Virus record (IMG/VR): IMGVR_UViG_3300035183_000812
Span: 1 to 49,487 of that record
Direction: 5' to 3' (one strand)
Origin: a virus
DNA length: 49,487 nt
Of the stretch, positions 8,703 through 15,882 are shown one piece after another. Made by a program: the position numbers and the translations under genes. Numbering within the stretch: position 1 is the stretch's first letter; each line of letters begins with the position of its first letter. A model generated the notes under the pieces. That model saw only the letters and a program-made list of their open reading frames with translations, was not told where the DNA came from and searched no databases.

Positions 8703-8803
8703 AGGGGTGGGGGGGGTACAGGGTATAGATGAGGGGTGGGGGTCGCCACCAGCCAACGGTGGCTGGTGAGCGTTCCGTCCCCCACACGCCAAAGGAGACG
8801 AGT

Positions 8804-9163
8804 GTGAGCGAACTCGACGAACTTCGACAGAGGGTCCGAGACCTCGAAGCCCAACTGGCTTCCAGGCAGCGCGGGCGGCCGGCACCGAAACGGTCGCTGC
8901 CGCCGGAGTCGTTTCTCGAATGGCTCAGGTCCGTGGGGCCGGGCACCCATTGGGTGCCCGACCACGTCCTCGGCCAGGGCCTGACTCAACAGGCCAGGTG
9001 GTCGAGGTTGTGCCGTTACTGCGCCCTGTTGCTGGACGCCGTTCATCTCGGCGCCCAGTGGCTGGAGTGGGATCCGGTGATACCGGATCCCACCGACGAG
9101 CTGCAGAAGGCAGCAGAAGCGCAGCCTGAGCCGAAAGACACGGCACTCATCGTGACAGAGTAA
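8804..9163 (+). CDS. Hypothetical protein, 119 aa, first gene of the rightward arm
   Basis: The start chosen is GTG at 8804, 6 bp after a GGAG at 8794-8797; an upstream in-frame ATG at 8729 lacks a ribosome binding site and overlaps a hairpin. The protein starts VSELDELRQRVRDLEAQLAS, a short coiled coil, followed by a basic linker and a helical domain with two cysteines (LCRYCALLLDAVHLGAQWLE). Its coding DNA includes two long perfect inverted repeats (8940-8960 and 9067-9093, the latter a 12-bp stem). The function is unknown; the first-in-arm position suggests early expression. Confidence 0.7.
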   Translation: MSELDELRQRVRDLEAQLASRQRGRPAPKRSLPPESFLEWLRSVGPGTHWVPDHVLGQGLTQQARWSRLCRYCALLLDAVHLGAQWLEWDPVIPDPTDELQKAAEAQPEPKDTALIVTE

Positions 9164-9240
9164 CACGCTAACCGACGCGAGCCCGCCCCCGCCCCACCAG
9201 GGGCGGGTTGGCGGGCGGAAACTTCAAGAAAGGAGAGCCC

Positions 9241-9381
9241 GTGAAAGTCTACATCTACGACTCAACTGGGAGGTCGCACCAGATTGACTTGTCCGTCTTC
9301 CCTGATTTCACGAGGAAGGCGATCCTGGAAACGCTCTACGAGATTGCAGGTCCCCTAGGCCTGGTGGTGCTGAAGTTCTAG
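9241..9381 (+). CDS. Small hypothetical protein, 46 aa
   Basis: A GTG start at 9241 follows a strong AAAGGAG at 9230-9236. The product begins MKVYIYDSTGRSHQIDLSVF and ends GPLGLVVLKF, looking like one helix between short strands. It is preceded by a GC-rich hairpin (about 9182-9218). Its last codons form a perfect 10-bp hairpin spanning the stop codon (9361-9370 with 9381-9390). It is flanked on both sides by the same hairpin plus AAAGGAG modules used by its neighbours, which supports it as a real gene. The function is unknown. Confidence 0.65.
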   Translation: MKVYIYDSTGRSHQIDLSVFPDFTRKAILETLYEIAGPLGLVVLKF

Positions 9382-9411
9382 CACCACCAGAAAGACCGGC
9401 TGACTGACCGA

Positions 9412-9445
9412 GCCCCGCCATCCTGATGGGTGGCGGGGCGCTTTT
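9412..9445 (+). terminator. Intrinsic terminator after the 46-aa gene
   Basis: A 9-bp perfect stem (gccccgcca 9412-9420 / tggcggggc 9431-9439) is followed by gcttttc. Confidence 0.7.
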
Positions 9446-9474
9446 CGTGAAAGGAGGAGCGCGGCAAGCAACAC

Positions 9475-9512
9475 GCCCCGCCCACTGGGCAGGTGTGGCG
9501 GGGCACTTTTTT
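9475..9512 (+). terminator. Second tandem terminator
   Basis: An 8-bp GC stem (9475-9482 / 9497-9504) is followed by actttttt. It is the same arm sequence as the preceding terminator. A third hairpin follows at 9513-9546 with 13 of 15 bp Watson-Crick paired. Between the first two lies an AAAGGAGG with no following gene, as if a gene had been lost from this module. Confidence 0.7.
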
Positions 9513-9574
9513 CCCGCCCGGTCCGTGGATTCACGGGCCGGACGGGACAAAAGTCCAGAAAGGAGGTGAGATGT

Positions 9575-10009
9575 ATGAGTGGCGACTCGTTCGCTTGCTG
9601 GTCCGAGTTCGGGAAGGCCAGCCAGCGGGATCTCTGGTTAGATCCCGTGGACTTAAACGTGACGGTCACATGGCCCGACCAGCCGATGCCCATTGAGGCA
9701 ATCCGGCTCGGCCGCGCGCTTAATCCAGACGCGGCCGAGTTCGTTCGCCGGGCCTTCGACCAGCTAACGGACTGGGACCACCCGCTTCCGCGGGCTGACC
9801 AGTCCGGCCAGCTCTGGCTGGTCGAGCACTGCACTTCTTGCGGAGTGCACCGGTTCCCGCCGTTCGGGAACCGGATTCCAGTATTCCATGTATGCTGGCA
9901 CGGCGGGCTGACTGTCCCGCTGTGCGTGACGCGCGGCCCACTGGCCGCGTCGCTCATTGAGCACGCGGTCAGGAACTGGGCCACCGCCGGCAACCTCGCC
10001 GGCGGGTAA
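9575..10009 (+). CDS. Tandem paralogue A (144 aa), unknown function
   Basis: The start is ATG at 9575, 8 bp after GGAGG at 9562-9566. The C-terminal half carries the shared family pattern: a helix (EFVRRAFDQLTD), a Cys-containing strand (LVEHCTSCG), then FHVCWHGGLTVPLC and a closing helix (AASLIEHAVRNWA). The same order appears in the next three genes, so this is the first of four divergent tandem duplicates. Four or more cysteines could bind metal. Its coding DNA contains at least five perfect inverted repeats of 7-10 bp. No known family is recognised; position suggests an early, possibly host-directed, protein. Confidence 0.75.
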   Translation: MSGDSFACWSEFGKASQRDLWLDPVDLNVTVTWPDQPMPIEAIRLGRALNPDAAEFVRRAFDQLTDWDHPLPRADQSGQLWLVEHCTSCGVHRFPPFGNRIPVFHVCWHGGLTVPLCVTRGPLAASLIEHAVRNWATAGNLAGG

Positions 10010-10027
10010 CGACGAGAAACAGTCCGA

Positions 10028-10061
10028 GCCCCGGTCGCCACGGTGGCGACCGGGGCATTTT
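10028..10061 (+). terminator. Intrinsic terminator after paralogue A
   Basis: A perfect 13-bp stem (gccccggtcgcca / tggcgaccggggc, loop cgg) is followed by atttttct. The next gene's ribosome binding site follows 14 bp later. Confidence 0.9.
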
Positions 10062-10084
10062 TCTCTTTCACGAAAGGAGGTCAG

Positions 10085-10564
10085 ATGTATCCAGACCCGT
10101 ACCGTTTCTCATTCGAGGCCGAGGTCGATGCGCTTCGGCGCAACGACCTGTGGTTGCATCCGGAGCACCTTACGCTCCGGATGGCCCGGCCGTGGCAGCG
10201 GCCGGACCAGGGGTTCACGATTTACGTTGGCCGCGCTGTCTCTGACGCCGCGGCCGACCACATCGTCCGGGCGTTCGACGAAATGATGGAGGCCAACGAC
10301 GGATTCTATCCGGACTACCTGCCTCCAGAGGGCGGGCCCGGCTGTGCGGAGCCGGTGGAGCTTGTCGAGCTTTGCACGTGCGGCGCGCGCGTGCATGCCG
10401 GCAACTTCTATGGCGGGTACATTCTGCCCGCCTTCCGTATCTGCCCGGCCGGCGGACTTGCAGTCCCGCTCTGCCTTGCAGACGGGATCTATGCCGCACG
10501 GCTCGTCCGCCGCGCACTTGAGCACGTGGCGGACATGCGGGCCACGCCCGACGCGGCCCAGTAA
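10085..10564 (+). CDS. Tandem paralogue B (159 aa), unknown function
   Basis: ATG at 10085 follows AAAGGAGG at 10074-10081. It shares with A the helix HIVRAFDEMMEAN, the Cys strand VELCTCGARVHAG, the core FRICPAGGLAVPLC and the helix AARLVRRALEHVADM. The N-terminal 60 residues differ from A. Coding inverted repeats include a 10-bp perfect stem at 10157-10183. It is separated from its neighbours by terminators on both sides, so each gene looks monocistronic or attenuated. The function is unknown. Confidence 0.78.
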   Translation: MYPDPYRFSFEAEVDALRRNDLWLHPEHLTLRMARPWQRPDQGFTIYVGRAVSDAAADHIVRAFDEMMEANDGFYPDYLPPEGGPGCAEPVELVELCTCGARVHAGNFYGGYILPAFRICPAGGLAVPLCLADGIYAARLVRRALEHVADMRATPDAAQ

Positions 10565-10579
10565 GTAACAGCAACCAGA

Positions 10580-10612
10580 GCCCAGACGCCACGGTGGCGT
10601 CTGGGCGTTTTT
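10580..10612 (+). terminator. Intrinsic terminator after paralogue B
   Basis: A perfect 12-bp stem (gcccagacgcca / tggcgtctgggc, loop cgg) is followed by gtttttct. The loop and the inner six stem bases match the terminator after paralogue A, showing that the terminator was duplicated with the gene. Confidence 0.9.
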
Positions 10613-10638
10613 CTCTTCTCTTCCCGAAAGGAGGTCCG

Positions 10639-11082
10639 ATGGAACAGCGCAGCGAGTTGTTCCTACGCGGCGACGACTGGCATGTAACAGTCGTCGGCGA
10701 GGGCTTCCGGCCCGACTGGGCCGGCGCCCACCTCGGGACCACATTCGGTCCCGAGTCTACCGAGATCTTGAGGATCGCGGTCGACTTCTGTCGACCGCCG
10801 TACTACGACGCAGGTCCGGTGCCGCCGCCGGACCTGCGGCCTGAAGCTCCCAAGTACTGCGTCTGGCTTTGCCAGGCGCACTATACGCACCGCGAGGTGC
10901 TTTACAGCACGGACCGGATTCCACCGTACCGTTCGTGCGGGTGCCAGCTCGCGGTTCCCGTGTGCATCTGCCACGGGACAGAGTTGGCAGACTACGTACG
11001 AGACCTGCTCGACCACGCCGGTCGGGCAGGCGGGCTGGGGTACTTCGGTGTCCTGCGGGACACCGAAGCTGACACCGGTTAA
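10639..11082 (+). CDS. Tandem paralogue C (147 aa), unknown function
   Basis: ATG at 10639 follows AAAGGAGG at 10626-10633. The family pattern is present as the helix EILRIAVDF, the Cys strand VWLCQAHYTHREVL, the core YRSCGCQLAVPVC and the helix ADYVRDLLDHAGRAGGL. Its DNA has perfect inverted repeats of 7-11 bp about every 30-60 bases (for example 10732-10755, 10777-10798, 10811-10836 and 11043-11068). The function is unknown. Confidence 0.77.
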   Translation: MEQRSELFLRGDDWHVTVVGEGFRPDWAGAHLGTTFGPESTEILRIAVDFCRPPYYDAGPVPPPDLRPEAPKYCVWLCQAHYTHREVLYSTDRIPPYRSCGCQLAVPVCICHGTELADYVRDLLDHAGRAGGLGYFGVLRDTEADTG

Positions 11083-11091
11083 GTCTCCTGC

Positions 11092-11128
11092 GGGGGGACG
11101 GGAACGGATTCCCGTCCCCCCAATTTTT
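11092..11128 (+). terminator. Intrinsic terminator after paralogue C
   Basis: A perfect 12-bp stem (ggggggacggga / tcccgtcccccc) is followed by aatttttta. Confidence 0.9.
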
Positions 11129-11130
11129 TA

Positions 11131-11211
11131 TCGACGCGCGACAGCGACTCGACTCTGTCGCGCGTCGAGTTTTTTTCGGCGCGTCGCCCGGCCATTTTTT
11201 TCGACGCGCCG
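11131..11211. terminator. Two further nested hairpins built from CGACGCGC arms
   Basis: A 14-bp perfect stem (11131-11144 / 11155-11168) is followed by agttttttt. A 10-bp stem (cggcgcgtcg 11177-11186 / cgacgcgccg 11202-11211) has a run of seven T inside its loop. All four arms share the core cgacgcgc, so alternative pairings are possible. The rest of the 336-bp gap to 11418 holds another 8-bp hairpin (11267-11287) and no gene. Confidence 0.8.
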
Positions 11212-11418
11212 CCCACCGAACACTACAGCCGCGCCGGCTGCTTGACCAGTGTAGTTATTAGACAGGCTGGCGCGACTGCCGCGCCAGGCCGCCTGCCGAG
11301 ACGTTGGCGGCCAGATCGCTTGCGCGGCGCCACGATCACAACACTTGCCGGCGCGCCATCTCGCCCCGTGGCAAGCCGGCATGCTTCCAGTTCTGGGGCG
11401 CAAACGGAGGCCGTCCTG

Positions 11419-11895
11419 ATGTACGAAAAGCATTACCGCCTGTATCTCGAAGTTCTGCCGCGGTGGCGCATCGCGGCCATCTCGGAGGACTCGTTCGAGC
11501 AGGAACCCTACGAGTCCATTCCGCTCGGGCTTGCGCCGAGCGAGGCCGCAGTCGCGCTGTTGCGGCGGGCCGTGGCCTACGCGGAGCGGCATGTGGACCC
11601 GCCCGCGCACGGCATGAAGCCAGGTCCATTCGAGGTGGCCGTGTGCCAGTCGCACGTGAGCCACATCCGGTTCTTGCAGGCCGGCGATCGCGTGCAAGCC
11701 TTCGCGCCGTGCGGCAAGTACGGTCTGTACATCCCGGTGATTGTCGCGAGCAGCCTGGAAACGGCCTCGTTCGTGCAGGATTGCATCAACCTGGCCGCGC
11801 GGCTGGGCGGCCTGGAAGACTGGGGCATCCGGGCGCCGGACGTGGAGGACAGCGCCGAGATCAGCTACGAGGACATTGACCTGGACAGCCCGTAG
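11419..11895 (+). CDS. Tandem paralogue D (158 aa), unknown function
   Basis: ATG at 11419 follows CGGAGG with 8-bp spacing. It keeps the family layout: the helix AVALLRRAVAYAE, the Cys strand VAVCQSHVSHIRFL, the core FAPCGKYGLYIPVIV and the helix SFVQDCINLAARLGGL, ending in an acidic tail. It has lost the last core cysteine (Ile in place of Cys). Its DNA has fewer internal hairpins than A-C. A terminator follows. The function is unknown. Confidence 0.77.
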   Translation: MYEKHYRLYLEVLPRWRIAAISEDSFEQEPYESIPLGLAPSEAAVALLRRAVAYAERHVDPPAHGMKPGPFEVAVCQSHVSHIRFLQAGDRVQAFAPCGKYGLYIPVIVASSLETASFVQDCINLAARLGGLEDWGIRAPDVEDSAEISYEDIDLDSP

Positions 11896-11936
11896 CTGGT
11901 ATGAAGTGTCCATAGCGGCGAGAGCGATCACCTAGT

Positions 11937-11982
11937 GCCCAGGCCGGGGTTTCAGCCTCCTTTACCCGGCCTGGGCCTTCTT
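11937..11982 (+). terminator. Intrinsic terminator after paralogue D
   Basis: A perfect 12-bp stem (gcccaggccggg 11937-11948 / cccggcctgggc 11965-11976) is followed by cttctttt. Confidence 0.85.
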
Positions 11983-12011
11983 TTCAAGGGAGGCGTCTGG
12001 AGGCACATCCG

Positions 12012-12659
12012 ATGAACGAGGAGAAACATTCGTTCATGCTCGGCATCATTATGGATGCCGAGGACGTGCAGTTCACGCCCGGAGCGCCGATGATCGTCGG
12101 GCGCTGTGATTCCGGGCAGTGGTCTGTACTGGGGGACTGCGTCCCCCTGCGGTTCAAGATTCCCGAGGACGGCATGGCGGCTGCCGCGGTGGCCGCGTCG
12201 TGCGGGCTGGTGCTCGAAACGACTGGCGGTATTCTCGCCAGGCATCGTGACGAGCTGACAATGGTGGCGGCTCGCCGCGTGGCCGTGCCCTTCGTCCGGG
12301 ACATTCTGCCGTACCTGGACGAGAAGAGCCGGCGGGACATCGATAGGTCGCTCAAGATCTCCGGGATTCCGGAGGGGATTGAGCGGACCGAGCCGCTGAG
12401 CCTGTTCTTCGACGAGAACTGGCGCATGGGCGAGCAGCAGATGGGACTTCTGATGATCCCGGTCCTGCAGGAGAGCGTCGGAATGTACCACCTCGGCGTG
12501 GGTCCCGTGGATGAGAACGGGTACCTGTGCGGCGAGTGGGAGCGCATGATTCCGGCTGCTCCGACCGATCTTGAGTCTCACTGGAAGGTTTGCGCGACCG
12601 GCGTTCCCTGCTGGGAGTGCGACAGCGAAGGGAGGTTCTATGTTACTCGAATCGCTTAA
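12012..12659 (+). CDS. Hypothetical protein, 215 aa, upstream of the AAA+ ATPase
   Basis: ATG at 12012 follows a GGAGG at 11998-12002. The protein mixes beta-rich N-terminal segments (MIVGRCDSGQWSVLGDCVPL) with a central helix (VAARRVAVPFVRDILPYLD). It has a cysteine pair near the end (GVPCWECDSEG). Its 3' end overlaps the start of the AAA+ ATPase gene by 20 bp, so it is translated with that operon. It lacks the four-paralogue core. The function is unknown; as the fixed upstream partner it may belong to the ATPase/VWA/RT system. Confidence 0.75.
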   Translation: MNEEKHSFMLGIIMDAEDVQFTPGAPMIVGRCDSGQWSVLGDCVPLRFKIPEDGMAAAAVAASCGLVLETTGGILARHRDELTMVAARRVAVPFVRDILPYLDEKSRRDIDRSLKISGIPEGIERTEPLSLFFDENWRMGEQQMGLLMIPVLQESVGMYHLGVGPVDENGYLCGEWERMIPAAPTDLESHWKVCATGVPCWECDSEGRFYVTRIA

Positions 12660-13713
12660 CTCGCAGTTCCTGCAACGGCAGGACTGCATCGAGGCACTGG
12701 AGGCTGGGCTGATCAGCGGGCACAATGTGCTGCTCATCGGTCCGGCCGGGTCCGCGAAGTCGGCCCTTTGCCGCGCTGCAGCGGCGACGGTCGGGGCCAA
12801 GTACTTCGAGATCGCGCTGGCGCCGACGACGACGCCCGAGGAAGTGTTCGGGCCGCCGGACATCGAGGCGCTGACGCAGCGTGGCGAGTGGCGGCGCAAG
12901 ATCGACCACTACGCGCCCAGCGCGGAGATTGCGTTCTTCGATGAGTTCTTCCGTGGCTCGCCCGCGATTCGGGACACGCTTCTCTCCATGCTGGGCGAGG
13001 AGCGGCTGTGCTACATCGACGGGCTGCCGGTGCGCGTGCCGCTGCTGTACGGCATCGGTGCCACGAACTTCCTCGACGACTCGCCGGAGCAGGCGGCGAT
13101 CCTCGATCGCTGGTGCTTGCGAGTCGAGGTGAACTACGTGTCTCCCAACCAGTGGGAGTCGCTGCTGTTCGGCCAGAACGGCGGCTGTCCGGTGGGCAAG
13201 TGCTCGGTCCCTGAGGTGCTCGCGCTCCGGGACAAGGCCAAGGCTATGCCCTTCGAGGCGGATGCCAAGCAGGCCGTGCTCGACATCCTGAACAAGCTGA
13301 TGACGGAGCACGGGGTGCAGGTGTCTGACCGGCGCAAGAAGTGGTCGGTCGCGGTGGCCAGGGCGATGGCCGCATCGTCTGGGCACGACTCAGTGATGCT
13401 GCGGGACCTGGCGATTCTGCGGCATGTGTACTGGACGGCGCCGGCGCAGCGGGCCGTGGTGAACGATGTCGTGATGGGCGTCGCTTGCCCTGGCCGGCTC
13501 GCGTGCCAGAAGCTGATGGCGGAGATCTACGAGGCGTATGCCGAGTTCTCCGGCCAGCGCTCGATCGGTTCGGCGGTTGCGGCTCTGGCCAAGTTCAAGG
13601 AAATCGCCGAGCAGGTCAACAAGTACGACAAGGAGGACGTGGCCGAGGCACGCGAGGCCTTGAAGGCGGCGGCTGACGAGTGTCGTAAGTTTGTCACTGG
13701 AGGCATTGCCTAG
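12640..13713 (+). CDS. MoxR/RavA-like AAA+ ATPase, 357 aa
   Basis: The start is ATG at 12640 after GGGAGG at 12630-12635. Residues 34-41 are a Walker A motif (GPAGSAKS), residues 97-102 a Walker B (IAFFDE) and residues 141-143 a sensor-1 ATN. The segment VFGPPDIEAL at 69-78 is characteristic of the RavA branch of MoxR ATPases, which act as hexameric chaperone-like remodellers. Such ATPases normally pair with a VWA protein, and one follows 13 bp downstream. In this phage the pair is extended by an unknown gene and a reverse transcriptase. The target of remodelling is unknown. Confidence 0.92.
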   Translation: MLLESLNSQFLQRQDCIEALEAGLISGHNVLLIGPAGSAKSALCRAAAATVGAKYFEIALAPTTTPEEVFGPPDIEALTQRGEWRRKIDHYAPSAEIAFFDEFFRGSPAIRDTLLSMLGEERLCYIDGLPVRVPLLYGIGATNFLDDSPEQAAILDRWCLRVEVNYVSPNQWESLLFGQNGGCPVGKCSVPEVLALRDKAKAMPFEADAKQAVLDILNKLMTEHGVQVSDRRKKWSVAVARAMAASSGHDSVMLRDLAILRHVYWTAPAQRAVVNDVVMGVACPGRLACQKLMAEIYEAYAEFSGQRSIGSAVAALAKFKEIAEQVNKYDKEDVAEAREALKAAADECRKFVTGGIA

Positions 13714-13726
13714 AACAGGAGCAAGA

Positions 13727-15070
13727 ATGGATGAACTCAGGAAAGCACTCGAAGCCGCCGAAGAACACGTTCAAGCTGAAGAAGCCCCGACTTCGTACGG
13801 GGGCGTCGCTGAAGATGCCATCGACTCGACGGTCTACGATGTCGATGTATGGACGCGGCGCCAAGGCGAAGTTCTGGCAGGACTTTGCCAAGCTTCGGAA
13901 AAAGAAACTCGGTCACTAGCCGACGCCGGCGACCTGATCACGGACGTGTGCGTGGACGCCTTCAACGCGGCGTTCGCGCCATCGCTTGAGCGCACGGGCA
14001 AGCCGCCGGAGCGCCGGGCCAAGTTCTTCGACACGCTGGAAGCCAGCGGCGACCTGGCTGCCATCCGGCAGAACACGGCCCTCAATCTGGACCTGGCGCG
14101 CATTGCCGCGGAGGGGTTGCTGCACGGGTACTGCGAGTCGCTTCGCGTGGAGCAGGACCCGCTTTCGCAGCACCAGCCTCCGGCGCTCCTCTCGGCGATG
14201 GCCGCCAAGGCGGCGACGGACGCGGCCAAGGAGGTGCGCGCGACCCTCAGGTCGGCGGCTGATCTGGCCGAGTGCGCCATGTCGCGCGGGGACCCGCAGG
14301 CGCTGGCGCGCTCGCTACGGTCGGCGCTTCGCAGCTCGCGCCTGCGCGGGATACTGGAGCGTGTGGGCCGGTACATCAGCCTAGCCAGGTGCCTGCAATC
14401 GTCCAAGGTCACGACCACTGGCTCGCTGGAGACCACGGGCATCACGTTGAGTGGTGACCTGAGCGCGGTCGTGCCCTCGGAGCTGGCCATGCTTGGCGGG
14501 GCGGTTCCGGTGCTGCGGAACTTGCACATCGCGCGCCTGCTCCAGCGGCAGGCGATGAGCTGGCGCAAGATCCGGCGCACGGAAGCCAAGCGCGGGCCGA
14601 TCGTCGTCATGCTGGACGAGTCAGGCTCAATGAAGGACGTGCTCGCCGACGCCAAGGCTATCGCAGCCGCCCTCGCGTGGGTGGCGCGGAAGCAGAAGCG
14701 CGAGGTCGTGCTGATGTCGTACTCGTCCCAGCTCATGCTCGCGGACTTGAGTTCGGAGGCGACGTTCCTCCAGTGGTTGGAGATGTTCCTGGACGGTGGA
14801 ACGATCGCCAGTCTGGCGCTGGCCGAGAGCATGAAGTACGAGATCCGCGGCGCCGATCACGTGATCATCACGGACGGCGACTGGGATGAAGAGCCGGACG
14901 ATCAGCGATTGCTGGACTACCGCGCCTGGTGCCGCAAGCACGGGGTTACCGTGTACGGGATCAGCGTTGGCTGCGAGACACCGCAGCTGAAGGCGATCGC
15001 GGACCAGATTTGGAATTACGCTGAGCTTGGACTGGATTCTGCCTGCGTGCAGTCCGTGCTCAGTATCTAG
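13727..15070 (+). CDS. ViaA/CoxE-like VWA-domain protein, 447 aa
   Basis: The start is ATG at 13727 after ACAGGAG. Residues 1-270 are helical. A VWA domain occupies about 290-447, with the metal-ion-dependent adhesion site DESGS at 297-301, a DGGT at 356-359 and ITDGD at 381-385. This architecture (long helical N-terminus, C-terminal VWA) is that of ViaA, partner of the MoxR-type ATPase RavA, and the preceding gene is that partner. The VWA domain probably docks a client for the ATPase. No cobaltochelatase-specific features are evident. Confidence 0.88.
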   Translation: MDELRKALEAAEEHVQAEEAPTSYGGVAEDAIDSTVYDVDVWTRRQGEVLAGLCQASEKETRSLADAGDLITDVCVDAFNAAFAPSLERTGKPPERRAKFFDTLEASGDLAAIRQNTALNLDLARIAAEGLLHGYCESLRVEQDPLSQHQPPALLSAMAAKAATDAAKEVRATLRSAADLAECAMSRGDPQALARSLRSALRSSRLRGILERVGRYISLARCLQSSKVTTTGSLETTGITLSGDLSAVVPSELAMLGGAVPVLRNLHIARLLQRQAMSWRKIRRTEAKRGPIVVMLDESGSMKDVLADAKAIAAALAWVARKQKREVVLMSYSSQLMLADLSSEATFLQWLEMFLDGGTIASLALAESMKYEIRGADHVIITDGDWDEEPDDQRLLDYRAWCRKHGVTVYGISVGCETPQLKAIADQIWNYAELGLDSACVQSVLSI

Positions 15071-15102
15071 TTTCACACGCGGGCATCGTGGAGGCATCTC
15101 AG

Positions 15103-15879
15103 ATGCGTTTCAGTGTTGTTTCCTGGCGTTCTCCGTCGACCGTGCCGGTTGACCGTCTTGCGACGGCCCTTGCGGACGCTGGCATCTCGAAGCAGGTCGT
15201 CGGCATGGGCGCGCGCACGGCCTTCCGTCGCGCGCTGGCCGCTGCCGCTCGCGAGCTGGGCCATACGAAGTACGACATCAAGACGCTCGGCAAGAGCGAT
15301 CTTGGCTGGCGCTACCAGCTCTCGGAGGCGTACGAGTATGGTGGCCGGCTGGACTATCGTGCCATCTGCGTGGCGACGGTCGTCGGCACCAAGCTGGTGT
15401 TCGAGGAGGGCGACCAGTGGGTGCGGGACATTGTGACTCAGGCGTTCCAGCGGGAGCTGGAGAATCAGACTGGCTCCTTCGTGGATGACATCGTGCATGC
15501 GTTGTTCGACGAGAACAACATCCGCGTGGTGCCCTTCTGCCGTGCGTTCCTGGTTCAGACGCACCCACAGGTGCTGGATAAGCTTGGCAAGTTCTTCGCG
15601 AGCATCCATGCGCCGTTCCGGGTGCTCAACCTCGACCCGAGCGTGGAGAACACGCGGAGCGTGGCGGCGGTGATCGAGGAGCACATCGGCGACCGGTTGC
15701 GGGAGCTGAAGGACCTGTTCAAGGACGGCGAGTTGAGCGGCAAGAAGCTCGACAGGGTCTCCGATCTCATTGCCTACCTCCAGTGCTTCTCATCCGTGCT
15801 GGCCGAGCGTGCTAGCGAGATCAGCACGGAGATCCATTCGCTGCTCGACGAAGTGGCGTCGATCAAGGCTGGAGAGTAG
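15103..15879 (+). CDS. Unrecognised protein of the ATPase/VWA/RT operon, 258 aa
   Basis: ATG at 15103 has GGAGG at 15090-15094. The product begins MRFSVVSWRSP. It has a mixed N-terminal region, a central helical region with buried aromatic residues and a C-terminal 100-residue helical segment that looks coiled (RLRELKDLFKDGELSGKKLD). It lies 32 bp after the VWA gene and 3 bp before the reverse transcriptase, so it is firmly part of the operon. It has no catalytic motif that I recognise; it could be the client or effector of the AAA/VWA pair. Confidence 0.75.
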   Translation: MRFSVVSWRSPSTVPVDRLATALADAGISKQVVGMGARTAFRRALAAAARELGHTKYDIKTLGKSDLGWRYQLSEAYEYGGRLDYRAICVATVVGTKLVFEEGDQWVRDIVTQAFQRELENQTGSFVDDIVHALFDENNIRVVPFCRAFLVQTHPQVLDKLGKFFASIHAPFRVLNLDPSVENTRSVAAVIEEHIGDRLRELKDLFKDGELSGKKLDRVSDLIAYLQCFSSVLAERASEISTEIHSLLDEVASIKAGE

Positions 15880-15882
15880 TCG

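Larger units (their letters stand above)
8238..8803. other. Divergent intergenic region: candidate replication origin / control region
   Basis: This is 566 bp without a convincing gene, between the first leftward and first rightward genes. It holds, in order, an AT-rich 31-bp inverted repeat (8252-8318), two copies of an AAAGGCC-N7-GGCCTTT hairpin (8383-8403 and 8462-8482), five GGGGCCCC palindromes within 166 bp (8537-8702) and a further perfect hairpin at 8747-8768. Iterons next to an AT-rich palindrome at a divergence point are typical of phage and plasmid origins. This assignment is inference from layout; no replication initiator gene was recognised. Confidence 0.5.

Noticed and set aside
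8454-8732. 92-residue open frame on the plus strand in the divergent region
   Set aside because: It has no ribosome binding site, and its sequence is mostly repeated GGGGCCCC units read as Gly-Pro-His.
8303-9166. Long open frame on the minus strand across the divergent region
   Set aside because: It overlaps the iterons and a well-supported plus-strand gene with a strong ribosome binding site, and its Pro/Gly/Trp-rich product reflects translated repeats.
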